The notes beneath the pieces were generated by a model. It saw only the letters and a program-made list of their open reading frames with translations, was not told where the DNA came from and ran no database searches. Positions 1 through 12,794 of a stretch of 64,000 nucleotides of DNA are shown here, piece after piece (position 1 is the first letter of the stretch; each line of letters starts with the position of its first letter). A program made the translations under genes and the position numbers. Origin of the DNA: Mytilus galloprovincialis (lineage: Eukaryota; Mollusca; Bivalvia; Mytilida; Mytilidae); assembly GCF_965363235.1 (NCBI RefSeq), contig NC_134842.1:39150458-39214457 (forward strand), written 5' to 3'.

Positions 1-25
1 CAGACAACAGACATTGAATTACTGG

Positions 26-125
26 CCCTGAACTGAACAGACATATAAAGAATGTGGTATGTGGTACACTGAACACATCCCCCAATCTGGTTAACTGGGA
101 CAGTGGTGAAACAACAAAGAACAAC
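26..125 (+). repeat. M1 repeat, 3' tail fragment
   Basis: The stretch matches the 3' third of the M1 family seen at 21597-21955 and 33630-33965: a 'gaatgtgg' block followed by 'ctgggacagtggtg' and 'acaacaaagaacaac'. It is diverged and ends about 20 bases before the first visible BRE1 exon. Confidence 0.6.
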
Positions 126-145
126 TTTTTTTTTTCATCTTGTAG

Positions 146-267
146 GACCTATTAATCAGGAGATGAGGAATCTAATTCAAAGTTTACAGAAACATAACCA
201 ACAGTTAAAAGCAGAATCAAGTAGGAATAGAAGAAGATATAAGGAAACATTATCTGAACTCAACAAG
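146..267 (+). CDS. BRE1: BRE1 exon (first visible)
   Basis: Acceptor AG at 144-145, donor GT at 268-269. Starts in phase 1 and ends in phase 0. Encodes GPINQEMRN...LSELNK, predicted coiled coil. Confidence 0.85.
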
Positions 268-3200
268 GTATATAACATCTTGAGTAAAAAAATCTGGTGG
301 CAATTAAGTTTAGACTTCTTGTCTGGTAATCATGCATTAAACTTGCAAACATTTTTGAGTAGAAGATTTTATTTGAGTTCTTTAAATGTTCTTACTCTAA
401 CATTTGTACAAAGAAAAGATACTCATGAATTTGATTATAGCTGTAAAAAGGCTATTTTGCTTTCACCTCGTTCAGCTGTGTCTTTCCATTCATTTTTCCT
501 TCTATGTCTTTAGTCCAGTAAAATTTCTGTCTCTCTTCTCATTTAATAGTATTAATCTTTTTAAAATATTAAATGAACTTAAGCAATTTGTCATACATAT
601 CTCCGGTACTCCTCAACAGAACAACTTTATATTTTGTCAGTACCTTGGCAGTAATGACTTGTAATGTGGGAACGCTGTTTTTTTGTTGTTTTTTTTTTAC
701 TGTAATAGAAACAAAACTGGGAATTCTGAGCTTTGGGAATTTTTTAAAACTGATTAAGTTTGTAAAAATATTTTCACACTCACAGTGATATTTATATAAT
801 TGTTTAAATAAGTTTTGATTTCTCATTGTCTAGTTAAAGGCAGAAGTTGCAGCAGCTGAACAAAAATCAGCAGAAAACAGTGCTAAAAATACCCAGAATG
901 CACCTGGTAGTAAGGAAGTAGAAGGAATAACAGCAACGCCATCTGTACCAAAAACACCAGGAACTCCAACCAAAACAGATACTCCTGAACTGACCTCCTC
1001 CTCATCTCAAGATAAAGAGGATGATAAAGATGAATTTGAATATAGAGAGAAAGGCAAAACTGATATAGAAGTTATAAAAGAATTGAGAGCTCAACTAAAG
1101 TATGATTTGTTCTTGTATTTGGTTGTCTTTTAAAGAGTTGATGATTAACACGTAAACTTATTAAGATACATATTCATGATGATTGGTATGTGGGTTTTAC
1201 ATTATCACAGCTTGTTGCTAATTTCTCATCCAATTTTATAAAAATTTTCAATATGCAAATTGCCAATTTTAGGTATACCTGTATTAATCTTAAGAGGTAT
1301 AACCTTTATGTTACTTTTTAATTCAGTTTGAAATTAGGAAGTAAACAAATGTATTTATAGATCATTTGTGTAAGTTCAATGGTTGGATCCTTGTTTCTAA
1401 GTCAGAAATGAGAGAATTATTTGAAGATTTTTTTTAGATTTTCCTTACAGCAAAAGTTTATTTATGAGTAGTTGGAAATTAAAATCATGAATAGTTTTAA
1501 ACTAAGAAAGTCTGCGAAAAATTTCAAAATAGATATAACTAAAAATTGTGTTGCTCTCTAAATTATCAATTAACTTTTTCAGAATATCCCAAGCTAGCCA
1601 AAGAGAACTGAAATTGTTGTTAGACATGTATAAGAGTGCTCCGAAGGAACAGAGAGATAAAACACAGGTAAGTTTATAATAATATATATAATCAGCTTTT
1701 TAGCTCACCTGGCCCTTCCAAGTGAGCTTTTCCCATCACTTTGCGTCCATTATTTGTCGTCCATTGTTGTTAACTTTTACAAAAATCTTCTCCTCTGAAA
1801 CTGCTGGGCCAATTTAAACCAAACTTGGCCACAATCATCATTGAAGTAATTAGTTTAAAAAATGTGTTCGGTGACCCCGCCAACCAACCAAGATGGTCAC
1901 CATGGCTAAAAATAGAACATAGGGGTAAAATTCAGTTTTTGGGTTATATCTCAAAAATCAAAGCATTTAGAGCAAATCTGTCATGGGGTAAAACTGTTTA
2001 TTAGTTTAAGATCTATCTTCCCTGAAATTTTCAGATGATTCGAACAACCCGTTGTTAGGTTGCTGCCCCTGAATTGGTAATTGTAAGGAAATTTTACTGG
2101 TTTTGGTTATTATCTTGAATATTATTATAGATAGAGATAAACTGTAAACAGCAATAATGTTCAGCAAAGTAAGATTTACAAATAAGTCAACATGACCAAA
2201 ATGGTCAGTTGACCCCTTAAGGAGTTTTTGCCCATTATATTAAAAAAAAAATTCTCGTAAATCTTAGTAATCTTAACAAAAATCTTCTCCTCTGAAACTA
2301 CTGGGCCAAATAAAACCAAACTTGGCTACAATCATCATTCAGGTATTTAGTTATAAAAATGTGTCGGTTGACCCGGCCAACCAACCAAGATGGCCGCCAT
2401 GGCTAATAATAGAACATAGGGGTAAATGCAGTTTTTGGCTTATATCTCAAAAACCAAAGCATTTACCCGGTAGAGCAAATCTGACATGGGATAAAATTGT
2501 TAATCAGATCAAGATCTATCTGCCCTTCAATTTTAAGATGGTTACTGTCCCTGAATTGGTAATTTTAAGGAAATTTTGCCGTTTTTGGTTATTATCTTGA
2601 ATATTATTATAGATGGGGATAAACTGTAAACAGCAATAATGTACAGCAAAGTAAGACCTAAGGAGTTATTGCCCTTTATAGTCAATTTTTAACAATTTTC
2701 ATAAAATTTGTAAGTTTTTACTAACTTTTTCAACTGACACTGTAACTACTGGGTTAAGTTTATTATAAACATTGATAAATATCGATAATTGTAAGCAGCA
2801 AGAATGTTCAGTAAAGTGAGATCTACAAACACATCACCATCACCAAAACCCATTTTCGTCATGAATCCATCCGTGTCCTTTGTTTAATATTCACATAGAC
2901 CAAGTGAGCGACACAGGCTCTTTAGAGCCTCTAGTTTTACGACCCCATTGTTTGAACATTTCTCTTAACATGTTTTGAATGGAAAAAATCTAAAACAAAA
3001 TAAAGTGAAACCTGTCTAAACTGAACACGGGACTTAATTTTCATTTCAATCAGGTTCACTAAGCATTTTAAAAGTTTAATATGACGGGACAGGTTTTTCG
3101 ATTTATGCAAGATTCAGTTAAGACAGGTTTCACTTTACAAATCTATTTTAAGAACTGTGTTTTATGGGACATTCCTGTGACAGCATTGCTGCACATTTCT

Positions 3201-6200
3201 GATTAACATCTGACTATAAATGGTAGATTTTGACTATTGAAGACTTCTGTTGGTTTTAAATTATTTGTAATATCTATTCAGTTATCTATATTTGTAATGA
3301 ATTAAAAAATCTTTTTCATGTAAATGAAACTATAAGGAAAGATAAAAACAAATTAAGCACCCAGGGAGGGTAATTAAGGAAAGTGGTATATAGCTAGATG
3401 TTGTTAATTCTGAAAAGTAGTCAAATATCATAGATGAAAAGTGGACTTAGATAAAATATAATTTATCTGTCTGTTCAATAATTGCAAAACAATAAGTCCA
3501 CAGAAAAATACCTGAATTTATAATATATATATGTCATTGAGCCTGAGATAATATATATATATTCTCTGTATGATTTTAGCTTATGGGTGCTGAGAAAAAG
3601 TTACGCCATGAAAATGAGGATCTTAAAGTACAGTTAAAAAGGATGCAGGAAAATGAAAAGAGAGACAGAAGGAAGCTGGCTGAGGATGAGGCTATAACAA
3701 AAATTATTAAAATGGAGAAAACGATCTCTGAACTATCCAAGAATTTGTCTACACAAAAACAGGTAGGACATAATTACAGTAATACCTCAGCAAGGTGAAG
3801 ACAAAGTGACACTCACAGAACATATTTACTCCTCTTAAAAATAGTTTGAATCTTTCAAGGTGTTAGTTGGATCATGTTTTATGATTTCAGATTTTCTGTA
3901 TAGTATCTTGTATTTTTCAGCCTTGTATGTTTATGTTGATAAGTTTGTTTATTTTCCACTTCATCAGCTTCGAATATATTGTAATCATATTAGTATTTTA
4001 TTTAAATTTGATTGAGAAGTGTGTACAATTTTTTTCTATTTACAAAGACAAGTAAATTATTCATTAAAAAGAACTTAAGTTTGGTCTATTGTTATTATGT
4101 TGATAATTGATGAATCCATTACTTCTTCAGAGAGAGGAAGCATTATTGAATGAGATGGAAGTTACAGGACAGGCTTTTGAAGATATGCAGGAACAGAACT
4201 TGAGACTGATGCAACAACTGAAAGAAAAAGATGATGCCAACTTCAAACTTATGTCTGAGGTATGTCGATCAATGTGACATTGAAAATGCAAAAAGTTCGC
4301 TTCTGTCAAGTCAAGAAAATCTGATGATTTTAAAAATCTAGAAGCCCAAACAGATTATTAATGTGCCTCAGATTTTACTCTGCTAATTTACCAAAATTCA
4401 GAAATTGATTTTACTTTAGATTAATGTTTCATGAACTTAAATAGATTTCTTGTTACAATTTCAGGAAATGTTGATTTAAAATTCCAGTTAAGATTATAAA
4501 GATTTAATTAATCTAGATTCATTTTTGTAACATTACAATTTATTTTAGAAATGAGATTTGTATTTATAAGAGTAAGAATATTTCTTTGAAGAAAGAGTTA
4601 ACATGTTAGTTGTTATATTTTCCAGCGAATTAAGTCTAATCAGATACAAAAGTTATTAAGAGAAGAAAAAGAAGTTCTTGCAGAACAGGTAGCAACCCTA
4701 CAGACTCAAGTTGAGGCTCAAATGTTGGTTGTACGTAATCTAGAAGAGAAAGAACAAGTTTTACAAAATGCTTTATCAACAGCAGAAAAAGAGTTGGGGT
4801 AGGTTTACCATGGACTGAAAGGAGAGGCGAAAGATACCAAATGGACATTCCAACTCAGTAAAACAAACTGATAAAGCCATGGCTTAAATGGTTAAACGAC
4901 TAAAAGACAGATAACAGTACAAAAAACACAACATAGAAAACTTAAGACTGGGCAATATAAACCCCACCAAAAATCAGGGTAAAATGGACAAATTTTTTTT
5001 GGAGATTGAATTTCACTATTTCAAAGGCATTATCTGTTCACACAGGTTTTCTTTTTGTTTTTATTCTGGTTCTGACTCTTATCATCCTTACAAATAAAAT
5101 TTACATTGGGGGAACCAGAACACAAAAAATTCTCACTATACCGTCTTTCAAAAATTAAGTTTGCTTGTACATGAGATTGACCATTTTAAATCTTATAGGA
5201 GTACTTTACGAAAGGTCACCAAAATGCAAGTTCATTTGGATGATCGTTAAACCTTTCTTTCTTTCGTTTACAATGCCACCTACGAGACCATGCTATTTTA
5301 TTAGACACTGACAACTTCCATTAAATCGTAAGATTGTATGTTTGTTTCAGCTTTACCCAACAATCAATGGAAATGCACAAGAGGAAGGCAGTAGAAAGTT
5401 CACAGACAGCAGCTGATTTAAAGTTACATTTAGATAAATATCAAGCACAGCTTAAGGAGGCTCAGGTATCTGTGGCAGAGAAAACAGGTGCCCTAGAACA
5501 ACAGTCATTTAAACGTAATAGGCTACAGGTAAACATTATTGTATGATAGGAATGAAATCTATGAAAAATAAAGCTATAAAAATGAACTTAAATAATTTAT
5601 AGCCATCCACATTTTTTTATTTCACTAATATATTTATGTTAGGGACCATATCTTGTTAATAAACTTTTTTAATTTATTGATGGTGGCAAAACAAGCTGTT
5701 ATAATTTTGTCTTGATTTGTATATACATTGACACATGATCATGAAGTTCTTAAAACATTCCATTCAGCATGTTCAGAAAATCTGCCTATTTAGATTTTAT
5801 TTTGATATATAGATCCTATTAAAGTAACACAATACAAAGATTATTTTACTTCCAATCACTAACCTTTAAAATGCTGTATTTTTCTTATGAATGCATAGAA
5901 AATAATAAAAGAGGTATATATAGATAGCTAAAAGATTAATCTTTTAAATGGTTGCAATATTTTAATTATTCAATCATTATATAATCATTATATAATCAAT
6001 TATTATGTAATTAGTGGCAAAATCTGGGTCAGTTCACTTCAACGAATTTAGCTCTATCATCTCTTTAACTAAACAGAAAATTTTAACGAAATCTTAATCA
6101 ACACGTCATGGGCTTCAAAAGGGTGTCTCAAATTGTCCTTATGGTATTCCTTTCTCTCATAAATCTCTTATTAGTGTAAACATCCTAACCACATAAAAGA

Positions 6201-9200
6201 AGATAATGTTTGATTAGGTTTAATATTTGTTCTATACATTCTATCTGAAATGTGAGACACCCTTTTGTAGATAATGGCCATAGGAACAACATATAATAAA
6301 ATCAATCCTCTAGGGATACCTAATACAGAAGCTAATTTCATTTGAAAGTGGAAATTTGGTGAATAATATTTTAGTCACAGTTAACATAATTGGTTACACA
6401 ATTCTTGCATAGTACTAACATTGCATTAATTTGAAAGAGTAATCTCTTAGCTATCCAAAACTACCACTTTTATAAATTTTTAAGCATTATTAGGAAAGTT
6501 ACAGCATTTTAAAACTTAGGAGTTGGAGTTATAAAATCTTTGTATTGTGCTATTTTAAATAAAACCTCTTTTTAACATATTTTTATGCATGCAAGCAAAA
6601 TCAAATGAAACATAATTAATAATAAATAAAACTCAGGAATAAGTGAATATATGGTTAATTAATTTGTATTAAAAGGTCCTTGTAAGTATGCAATGCATGA
6701 CACTTTTATTGTTTATATTTATATGTGCTTTACATATGTTTTTATTCTTTAAAATTTTAAAGTTATGGTCAAACTCCATATGGAGGTGCTCTTAATTAAA
6801 GGAAACTTATACTAGAAAGAAGAAGAAATCACTTTCGTATGTGCTGTTTTGCACTGTAATGGTTTATTTGTATGTTTTTTTTTAATTCTATATTTGATTT
6901 AATATAATGATTTGAAGAAAGTTATCAAACAGACTAATGTTTCCAACCTTGTGTACTTCATGTATGACATCCACAAGCAATCTGTGTTTTTGGATTTTGA
7001 TAAGCTAGAACTAGAAGGTCTAATATATTCTCATTTGAAACCAAAATAATAATGTATTGAATGCCCTGATGAAAGTTCCTTAAAGCTTCTAACTACCATT
7101 GTAAAGAATAATATTACTACAATGTGTAGTTATTGGCAGTAGTTGAAAATCAACATTATAACAACAAGGATATAAATCAAGTAGTAAAAATTTTAAGGTG
7201 CAGATTTTCAATTGAATTCCATTATCTTGTGTCTATATACTTGTAACTGATCTGCTTTTTAGCTCACCTGTCCCGAAGGGACAAGTGAGCTTATGCCATC
7301 ACTTGGCGTCCGTCGTCGTCCGTCGTCTGTCGTCTGTCGTCGTAAACTATTTCAAGAATCTTCTCCTCTGAAACTACTGGGCCAAATACTTTCAAACTTT
7401 AACTGAATGTTCCTTAGGGTATCTAATTTATAAATTGTATCCGAAGTTTTGATCTATCAACAAACATGGTCGCCATTGCTAAAAATAGAACATAGGGGTC
7501 AAATGCAGTTTTTGGCTTATAACTCAAAAACCAAAGCATTTAGAGCAAATCTGACATGGGGTTATATTGTTTATCAGGTCAAGATCTATCTGCCCTGAAA
7601 TTTTCAGATGAATCAGACAACCCGTTGTTGGGTTGCTGCCCCTGAATTGGTAATTTTAAGGAAATTTTGCTGTTTTTGGTTATTATCTTGAATATTATTA
7701 TAGACAGAGATAAACTGTAACAGCAATAATGTTCAGCAAAGTAAGATTTACAAATAAGTCAACATGACGGAAATGGTCAGTTGACCCCTTTAGGAGTTAT
7801 TGCCATTTATAGTCAATTTTTAACCATTTTTCGTAAATCTTAGTAATCTTTTACAAAAATCTTCTCCTCTGAAACTACTGGGCCAAATACTTCCAAACTT
7901 TAATTAAATGTTCCTTAGGGTATCTAGTTTGTAAATTGTATCCGAAGTTATGATCTATCAACAAACATGGTCGCCATTGCTAAAAATAGAACATAGGGGT
8001 CAAATGCAGTTTTTGGCTTATAACTCAAAAACCAAAGCATTTAGAGCAAATCTGACATGGGGTAATATTGTTTATCAGGTCAAGATCTATCTGCCCTGAA
8101 ATTTTCAGATGAATCAGACAACCTGTTGTTGGGTTGCTGCCCCTGAATTGGTAATTTTAAGGAAATTTTGCTGTTTTTGGTTATTATCTTGAATATTATT
8201 ATAGATAGAGATAAACTGTAAACAGGAATAATGTTCAGCAAAGTAAGATTTACAAATAAGTCAACATGACGGAAATGGTCAGTTGACCCCTTTAGGAGTT
8301 ATTGCCCTTTATAGTCAATTTTTAACCATTTTTCGTAAATCTTAGTATTCTTTTACAAAAATCTTCTCCTCTTAAACTACTGGGCCAAATACTTCCAAAC
8401 TGTAACTGAATGTTCCTTAGGGTATCTAGTTTGTAAATTGTATCCGAAGTTGTGATCTATCAACAAACATGGTCGCCATTGCTAAAAATAGAACATAGGG
8501 GTCAAATGCAGTTTTTGGCTTATAACTCAAAAACCAAAGCATTTAGAGCAAATCTGACAGGGATAATATTGTTTATCAGGTCAAGATCTATCTGCCCTGA
8601 AATTTTCAGATGAATCAGACAACCTGTTGTTGGGTTACTGCCCCTGAATTGATAATTTTAAAGAAATTTTTCTGTTTTTGGTTATTATCTTGAATATTAT
8701 TATAGATAGAGATAAACTGTAAACAGCAATAATGTTAAGCAAAGTAAGATTTACAAATAAGTCAACATGACGGAAATGGTCAGTTGACCCCTTTAGGAGT
8801 TATTGCCCTTTATAGTCAATTTTAACCATTTTTCGTAAATCTTAGTAATCTTTTACAAAAATCTTCTCTGAAACTACTGGGCCAAATACTTCCAAACTTT
8901 AACTTAATGTTCCTTAGGGTATCTAGTTTGTAAATTGTATCCGAAGTTATGATCTATCAACAAACATGGTCGCCATTGCTAAAAATAGAACATAGGGGTC
9001 AAATGCAGTTTTTGGCTTATAACTCAAAAAACCAAAGCATTTAGAGCAATCTGACGTTGGGTAATATTGTTTATCAGGTCAAGATCTATCTGCCCTGAAA
9101 TTTTCAGATGAATCAGACAACCTGTTGTTGGGTTGCTGCCCCTGAATTGATAATTTTAAGGAAATTTTGCTGTTTTTGTTTATTATCTTGAATATAATTA

Positions 9201-11041
9201 TAGATAGAAATAAACTGTAAACAGCAATAATGTTCAGCAAAGTAAGATCTTCAATTAAGTCAATTTGACCAAAATTGTCAATTGACCCCTTAAGGAGTTA
9301 TTGCCCTTTAAAGACTTTTTTCACAATTTGTTCATCATGTTGACTTACTTTAAAAAATCTTCTCCTTTGAAACTGCTGTATCAATTTCAGCCAAACTTAG
9401 GCTAAATGAGTTTCAGAGTATCTAGTATAAATTTTATATTTTATTTCCTTGTATGTCAAGAAACATAGCTCCTATGGCTAAAATAGAACATAGGAGAAAA
9501 TGATTATTTTTTTTGGCTTTTGAAGAAAATAGGACGATCCAAAAAACATTTAAATAAATTGAAAAGCCAAAATAATCATTGATGAGAGATTTAACCAAAA
9601 GAATTAAGGTGAGCGATTCAGGCTCTTAAGAGCCTCTTGTTCATAACCACAAAACAAATCAAGTGTCAGCTTATCATAGATACTAATTTAGCATCACACA
9701 AAAGATTTATTGATTAAATGTTACTAACTGAGTTATACACTACATCTGTTTGTATTCATTATAGCCCATTTGTCCATCCATCAAATGCCAGGGATGTAAG
9801 CAACTAGAGTTATACACTATATCTGTTTGTATTCATTATAGCCCATTTGTCTATCGATCAAATGCCAGGGATGTAAGCAACTATAGACCATTGTATGGCC
9901 TTTAACAATGAGCAATACTGAATGTATGTTATAAGCTAAAAGAGGCCAAGACATGACCAACTGTGAAACAATTTAAACGACAATGCCAAGGGCTTGTTTG
10001 CTATTAGTATTTCATTGAAAATATGTAAAAAGGAAAATATAGTCTTACCAAATAAAAATTCAGTTAATAATGATAATGATAATTTATATGTAATTAATAT
10101 ACAATTATTCATATATTTTGTGTCTAATAGGAGGAGATTGCTAAACTGCAACGTAAACTAGAGAGAAGTAAGAAGATTGAGATGGCAGGGGCAGCAGATG
10201 AAGTTTTAATGGCTGAGATTGCAGAGTATAAGGTATTTTATAGATTGGTCTACATCAAGTAAAGGTACACCTGAAGTATTTGTACACCTCAAAATTATAT
10301 TTGATATTTCATCGACTTTTTCTTTGATAAAAGGTTTTTGAAGTAATATTTTTGTAAGTTTTAATGATGGAAGTGGCTATAAAACTCTGGATTGAAGTAT
10401 TATATTGTTAGTTTTTTAAAGATTTGCCAAAACATAAAAAAATTGACTTTATTTTAATAACATGTTTTTTTAAATGGCTTGATGTAAATTTAACTTAATT
10501 ACAGGAATGTTCCTTTAAACGAAATGATACATATAAATAAATGGCTGCTATTACTATAGAAAAAAAAGAGTAAAATCACAGAACTACTGAACTTCGAGGA
10601 AAATTCAAAACAGAAAGTCCCCAACCAATGGCAAAACCAAAAGCTCAAACACACCAAAACGAATGGACAACAACTGTCACACTCCTGACCCTTTTTTCAT
10701 TTGAAAATTTAGAAAATGGTTGATTAAACCTTGTTTTATAGCTAGCTAAACCTCTCACTTGTATGACAAAACTTAATGCTTTTCAAAATGTTCCAGCAAA
10801 ATAAGTTATTCATCTAGTTTGAAAAAAGCTCATTGCAAACTTTACAATTGACCTCTAATTCCAGGAACAATTGACATGTCCATCATGTAAAGTAAACAGG
10901 AAAGACGCTGTATTGACAAAATGTTTCCATGTGTTCTGTTTGGAATGTCTGAAAACCAGATATGAAACAAGACAGAGAAAGTGCCCAAAATGTAATGCAG
11001 GGTTTGGTGCAAACGATTATCATAGACTTTATATAAGCTGA
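146..11041 (+). CDS. BRE1: BRE1 (RNF20/RNF40) E3 ubiquitin ligase, nine 3' exons
   Basis: This E3 ligase monoubiquitinates histone H2B during transcription elongation; it acts in the nucleus as a coiled-coil dimer with the RAD6-type E2. Nine exons can be joined in phase: 146-267, 834-1099, 1583-1667, 3580-3762, 4131-4259, 4626-4798, 5351-5528, 10131-10232 and 10865-11041, each with AG/GT borders. The joined protein is mostly coiled coil and carries stretches close to human RNF20/40, such as [29 protein letters not shown] and [20 protein letters not shown]. It ends in a C3HC4 RING ([17 protein letters not shown]) with the family tail [12 protein letters not shown]. The N-terminal part lies left of the window. 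The first visible exon begins in phase 1, so at least one upstream exon is missing. The second exon holds an acidic Ser/Thr/Pro-rich insert typical of the variable middle of this family. No sign of decay. Confidence 0.96.
834..1099 (+). CDS. BRE1: BRE1 exon with Ser/Thr/Pro-rich acidic linker
   Basis: Acceptor AG at 832-833, donor GT at 1100-1101. Encodes [10 protein letters not shown], then a low-complexity stretch rich in Thr, Pro, Asp and Glu, then [10 protein letters not shown]. Ends two bases into a Lys codon that the next exon completes. Confidence 0.88.
1583..1667 (+). CDS. BRE1: BRE1 exon
   Basis: Acceptor AG 1581-1582, donor GTAAGT at 1668. Encodes [20 protein letters not shown] and KEQRDKTQ, a strongly conserved block of RNF20/40. 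Confidence 0.92.
1702..2935 (+). repeat. R1 repeat, copy 1 (in BRE1 intron)
   Basis: Begins with AGCTCACCTGGCCC and its near-complement (a short 5' hairpin) and ends with a hairpin GGCTCTTTAGAGCC followed by TCTAG. Holds two core units of ~500 bp starting at the 'cttctcctctgaaactrctg' motif (about 1787 and 2285) and a degenerate third. A short reading frame inside (2322-2600) is just repeat. The end hairpins are somewhat Helitron-like, but the class is not settled. Confidence 0.85.
3001..3137. mobile_element. Short foldback MITE
   Basis: TAAAGTGAAACCTGTCTAAA at the left and its near-complement at 3113-3137 form ~25-bp terminal inverted repeats around ~90 bp. The outermost TA and small size suit a Tc1/mariner-type MITE. 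In a BRE1 intron. Confidence 0.75.
3580..3762 (+). CDS. BRE1: BRE1 exon
   Basis: Acceptor AG 3578-3579, donor GTAGGA at 3763. Encodes [15 protein letters not shown]...LSTQKQ, 61 residues of charged coiled coil. Confidence 0.92.
4131..4259 (+). CDS. BRE1: BRE1 exon
   Basis: Acceptor AG 4129-4130, donor GTATGT at 4260. Encodes [19 protein letters not shown]...NFKLMSE, 43 residues, among the most conserved blocks of the family. Confidence 0.94.
4626..4798 (+). CDS. BRE1: BRE1 exon
   Basis: Acceptor AG 4624-4625, donor GTAGGT at 4799. Encodes [20 protein letters not shown]...TAEKEL plus two bases of a Gly codon. Confidence 0.92.
4808..4985 (+). repeat. M3 repeat fragment
   Basis: 'gaggcgaaagataccaaatg' followed by 'aacacaacatagaaaactta' and 'aaccccaccaaaaatcaggg', in the same order as M3 copies at 12795, 25800 and (reversed) 31470. 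Sits directly behind a BRE1 exon. Confidence 0.7.
5351..5528 (+). CDS. BRE1: BRE1 exon
   Basis: Acceptor AG 5349-5350, donor GTAAAC at 5529. Encodes [20 protein letters not shown]...KRNRLQ. Confidence 0.9.
5529..7260. other. BRE1 intron, no gene seen
   Basis: AT-rich intron with no coding or RNA signal. A short inverted pair (CAAAAGGGTGTCTCA at ~6116 and its complement at ~6255) is the only structure noted. Confidence 0.6.
7261..9640 (+). repeat. R1 repeat, copy 2, five ~500-bp core units
   Basis: Starts with a near-perfect hairpin (AGCTCACCTGTCCC-GAA-GGGACAAGTGAGCT) and ends with GGTGAGCGATT, the hairpin GGCTCTTAAGAGCC and TCTTGTT. Core units begin at 7360, 7861, 8363, 8863 and 9359, so the period is 496-502 bp; the first four are nearly identical and the last is diverged. 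The outer GCTCACC/GGTGAGC pair is inverted. Lies in the largest BRE1 intron. Confidence 0.9.
9730..9883 (+). repeat. 77-bp tandem duplication
   Basis: 'gagttatacactacatctg' at 9730 recurs at 9807 with only a few differences over 77 bp, ending 'gggatgtaagcaact' in both. Confidence 0.85.
9884..9995 (+). repeat. M1 repeat, diverged fragment
   Basis: 'atggcctttaacaatgagca', then 'gaggccaagacatgacc' and 'gtgaaacaatttaaacgac' follow the order of the M1 5' half, with many changes. Confidence 0.6.
10131..10232 (+). CDS. BRE1: BRE1 exon
   Basis: Acceptor AG 10129-10130, donor GTATTT at 10233. Encodes [18 protein letters not shown]...MAEIAEYK, 34 residues just upstream of the RING. Preceded by a 4.6-kb intron that is about half R1 repeat. 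Confidence 0.92.
10567..10775 (+). repeat. M4 repeat in BRE1 intron
   Basis: 'ctgaacttcgaggaaaattc', 'aaagctcaaacacaccaaaa', 'atggacaacaactgtcacac' and 'aaacctctcacttgtatgac' in order. I recognise this as an abundant mussel interspersed repeat; it has no other copy in the window. Confidence 0.6.
10865..11041 (+). CDS. BRE1: BRE1 terminal exon: RING finger
   Basis: Acceptor AG 10863-10864; TGA stop at 11039-11041. 58 residues holding the whole C3HC4 RING: CPSC, then C-F-H-V-F-C-x-x-C, then CPKC, all eight zinc ligands present. The tail [12 protein letters not shown] is diagnostic for RNF20/RNF40/Bre1. Confidence 0.97.
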   Translation, partial: EQLTCPSCKVNRKDAVLTKCFHVFCLECLKTRYETRQRKCPKCNAGFGANDYHRLYIS

Positions 11042-12667
11042 TAAATTGTAATAATTAAAACCAAAAACGTTTGATGGTACATTTGTTATAGTATGTACAG
11101 AATGGAGAGGAGAAATCCTTTGTAGATGAGTTGGACTCAATGGATCACCACATTTTATGGCTGCATAATTGAGAAGTGCACATTGTTCTGTTGATCTACA
11201 GAAGATATGTTCTGCATTGTACTAAGGATATTATATTATCTTTTGGATTGAAGAACTTGTATGCTGCATATTCAAGAGAAGACATTTTTGAGTGCTAGAT
11301 ACAAGTGTATGCATTAACGCTGTTCCATAAAAACATACATGTACCCAGGGAAGGCACCGAAAGCAATTAGGCCATATAGAGGCAAGTTTTCACAATGTAT
11401 ACACCTTTCCATAGTTGAGATTTTAATTTGGGTACCATGATTGCTTTTATGGATCAGCCCTTAGCAGAAAAAGAGAACAAAATATTTATTTTTTTATGTT
11501 GATAGATGTATTGTATATTAGATTAGTATTAGCCTTGTGTAGCTATATTTTATTTGAATAAAAAATTGTTTTCAAGATTTTTATGTGAATTTAAATTAAA
11601 ACTTTTATAGATTAGAATGTTTTTGCCTTGTCTGTTAAATTATTTCTATAGGTTTTGAATTATTAAAAATAGTACAAATATAGGTGGGAATAGGTTATTC
11701 ACAACATGAATTTGTATTAAAATTTAAGGAAAATAAACTAATCATATGAACCTTTAACTGCTCAGTCTTCAACTGTAGAATCTAGATTTCAGCAATAATA
11801 ACATAGTTTAAACGAATTTTCATTAAACAGAATTATTTCTACCAAATAAACTAGAAAATCATCAATATTTGTAAAAAGGTGATATTATGGGCATGCATAA
11901 GTAGTGAGCTGGTCTTTATTAATGGATACAGCACATGTGATTCAACTGTGCTTTTAAGGGAATCTGTTGTACTCTGATATTTTGTATATTTAAGAAAGTG
12001 ATTTCTGTAAGTCAAAGTCAAAATATGAGAGATTTTCATCTTCTAATGTCTTTTATAGCTCCCTAAGAGAAATTCATGGAACATATTTTTGTTCCTCATG
12101 ATAAGTGCTTGTCTCATTATTTTGATTGTAATATGTATTAAGTTAGTTTTATTGTGTGACTTGTTAAATTTCTCATTACAAGAACAATGTAAATTAATTC
12201 ATTGAACACCCATCACACATTCATTTCACCATTTACTTTCAATATTCTGAAACATGTCAGAAATCTTCATAAAATTCAATGATCAAATGCATAAATTTTC
12301 AAGCATGCAAGCAACACATATTTTTTTCATTCTGATAATCAGTGTGTTTTTGTTTCATTTATGTCTGTTGTTAAGAGTTTTTATATCTGTACAAGAGTTT
12401 AGATGAATTAAAGAAAAGTGTAGAACCAATACTGTAGATAGGGATTTGTGAAAGGTAGAAAAGATTAGAGAGTAAAAATGAGTGATATAATTGAAATATG
12501 ATGATAACTTTTGTATGAATCATTCATTGTACCATTTTCATTAATCTCATACTGTTTGTAAAACAGTATCAGTTTAAACTCAAATAAGCATTGTACTGTT
12601 TATATTCATAATATTGTTTGTGAAATAACATTGAGCAATGTAATCATAAATAAACTTTTAGAATAAA
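11042..12667 (+). other. BRE1: BRE1 3' untranslated region
   Basis: No reading frame or RNA gene is seen between the BRE1 stop and the first downstream repeats. AATAAA signals at 11557-11562 and at 12649-12654/12662-12667 would give 3'UTRs of about 0.5 or 1.6 kb. The stretch is free of the interspersed repeats that crowd both sides, as expected for transcribed exon. Confidence 0.6.
12649..12667 (+). terminator. Doubled AATAAA polyadenylation signal
   Basis: Two AATAAA hexamers 13 bases apart, followed by a T-rich 'cttgtccttttgtattg' downstream element. Likely distal poly(A) site of BRE1; an earlier AATAAA lies at 11557. Confidence 0.5.
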
Positions 12668-12794
12668 TCTTGTCCTTTTGTATTGATATAAAATAGAATA
12701 TGTGTCCATAGGACTCTTTACCCCATTCACACTATCATATCTTCATGTTCTGTGAATGGTTTAATGGGGTCAAAACTGTAAATTGACATACAAT

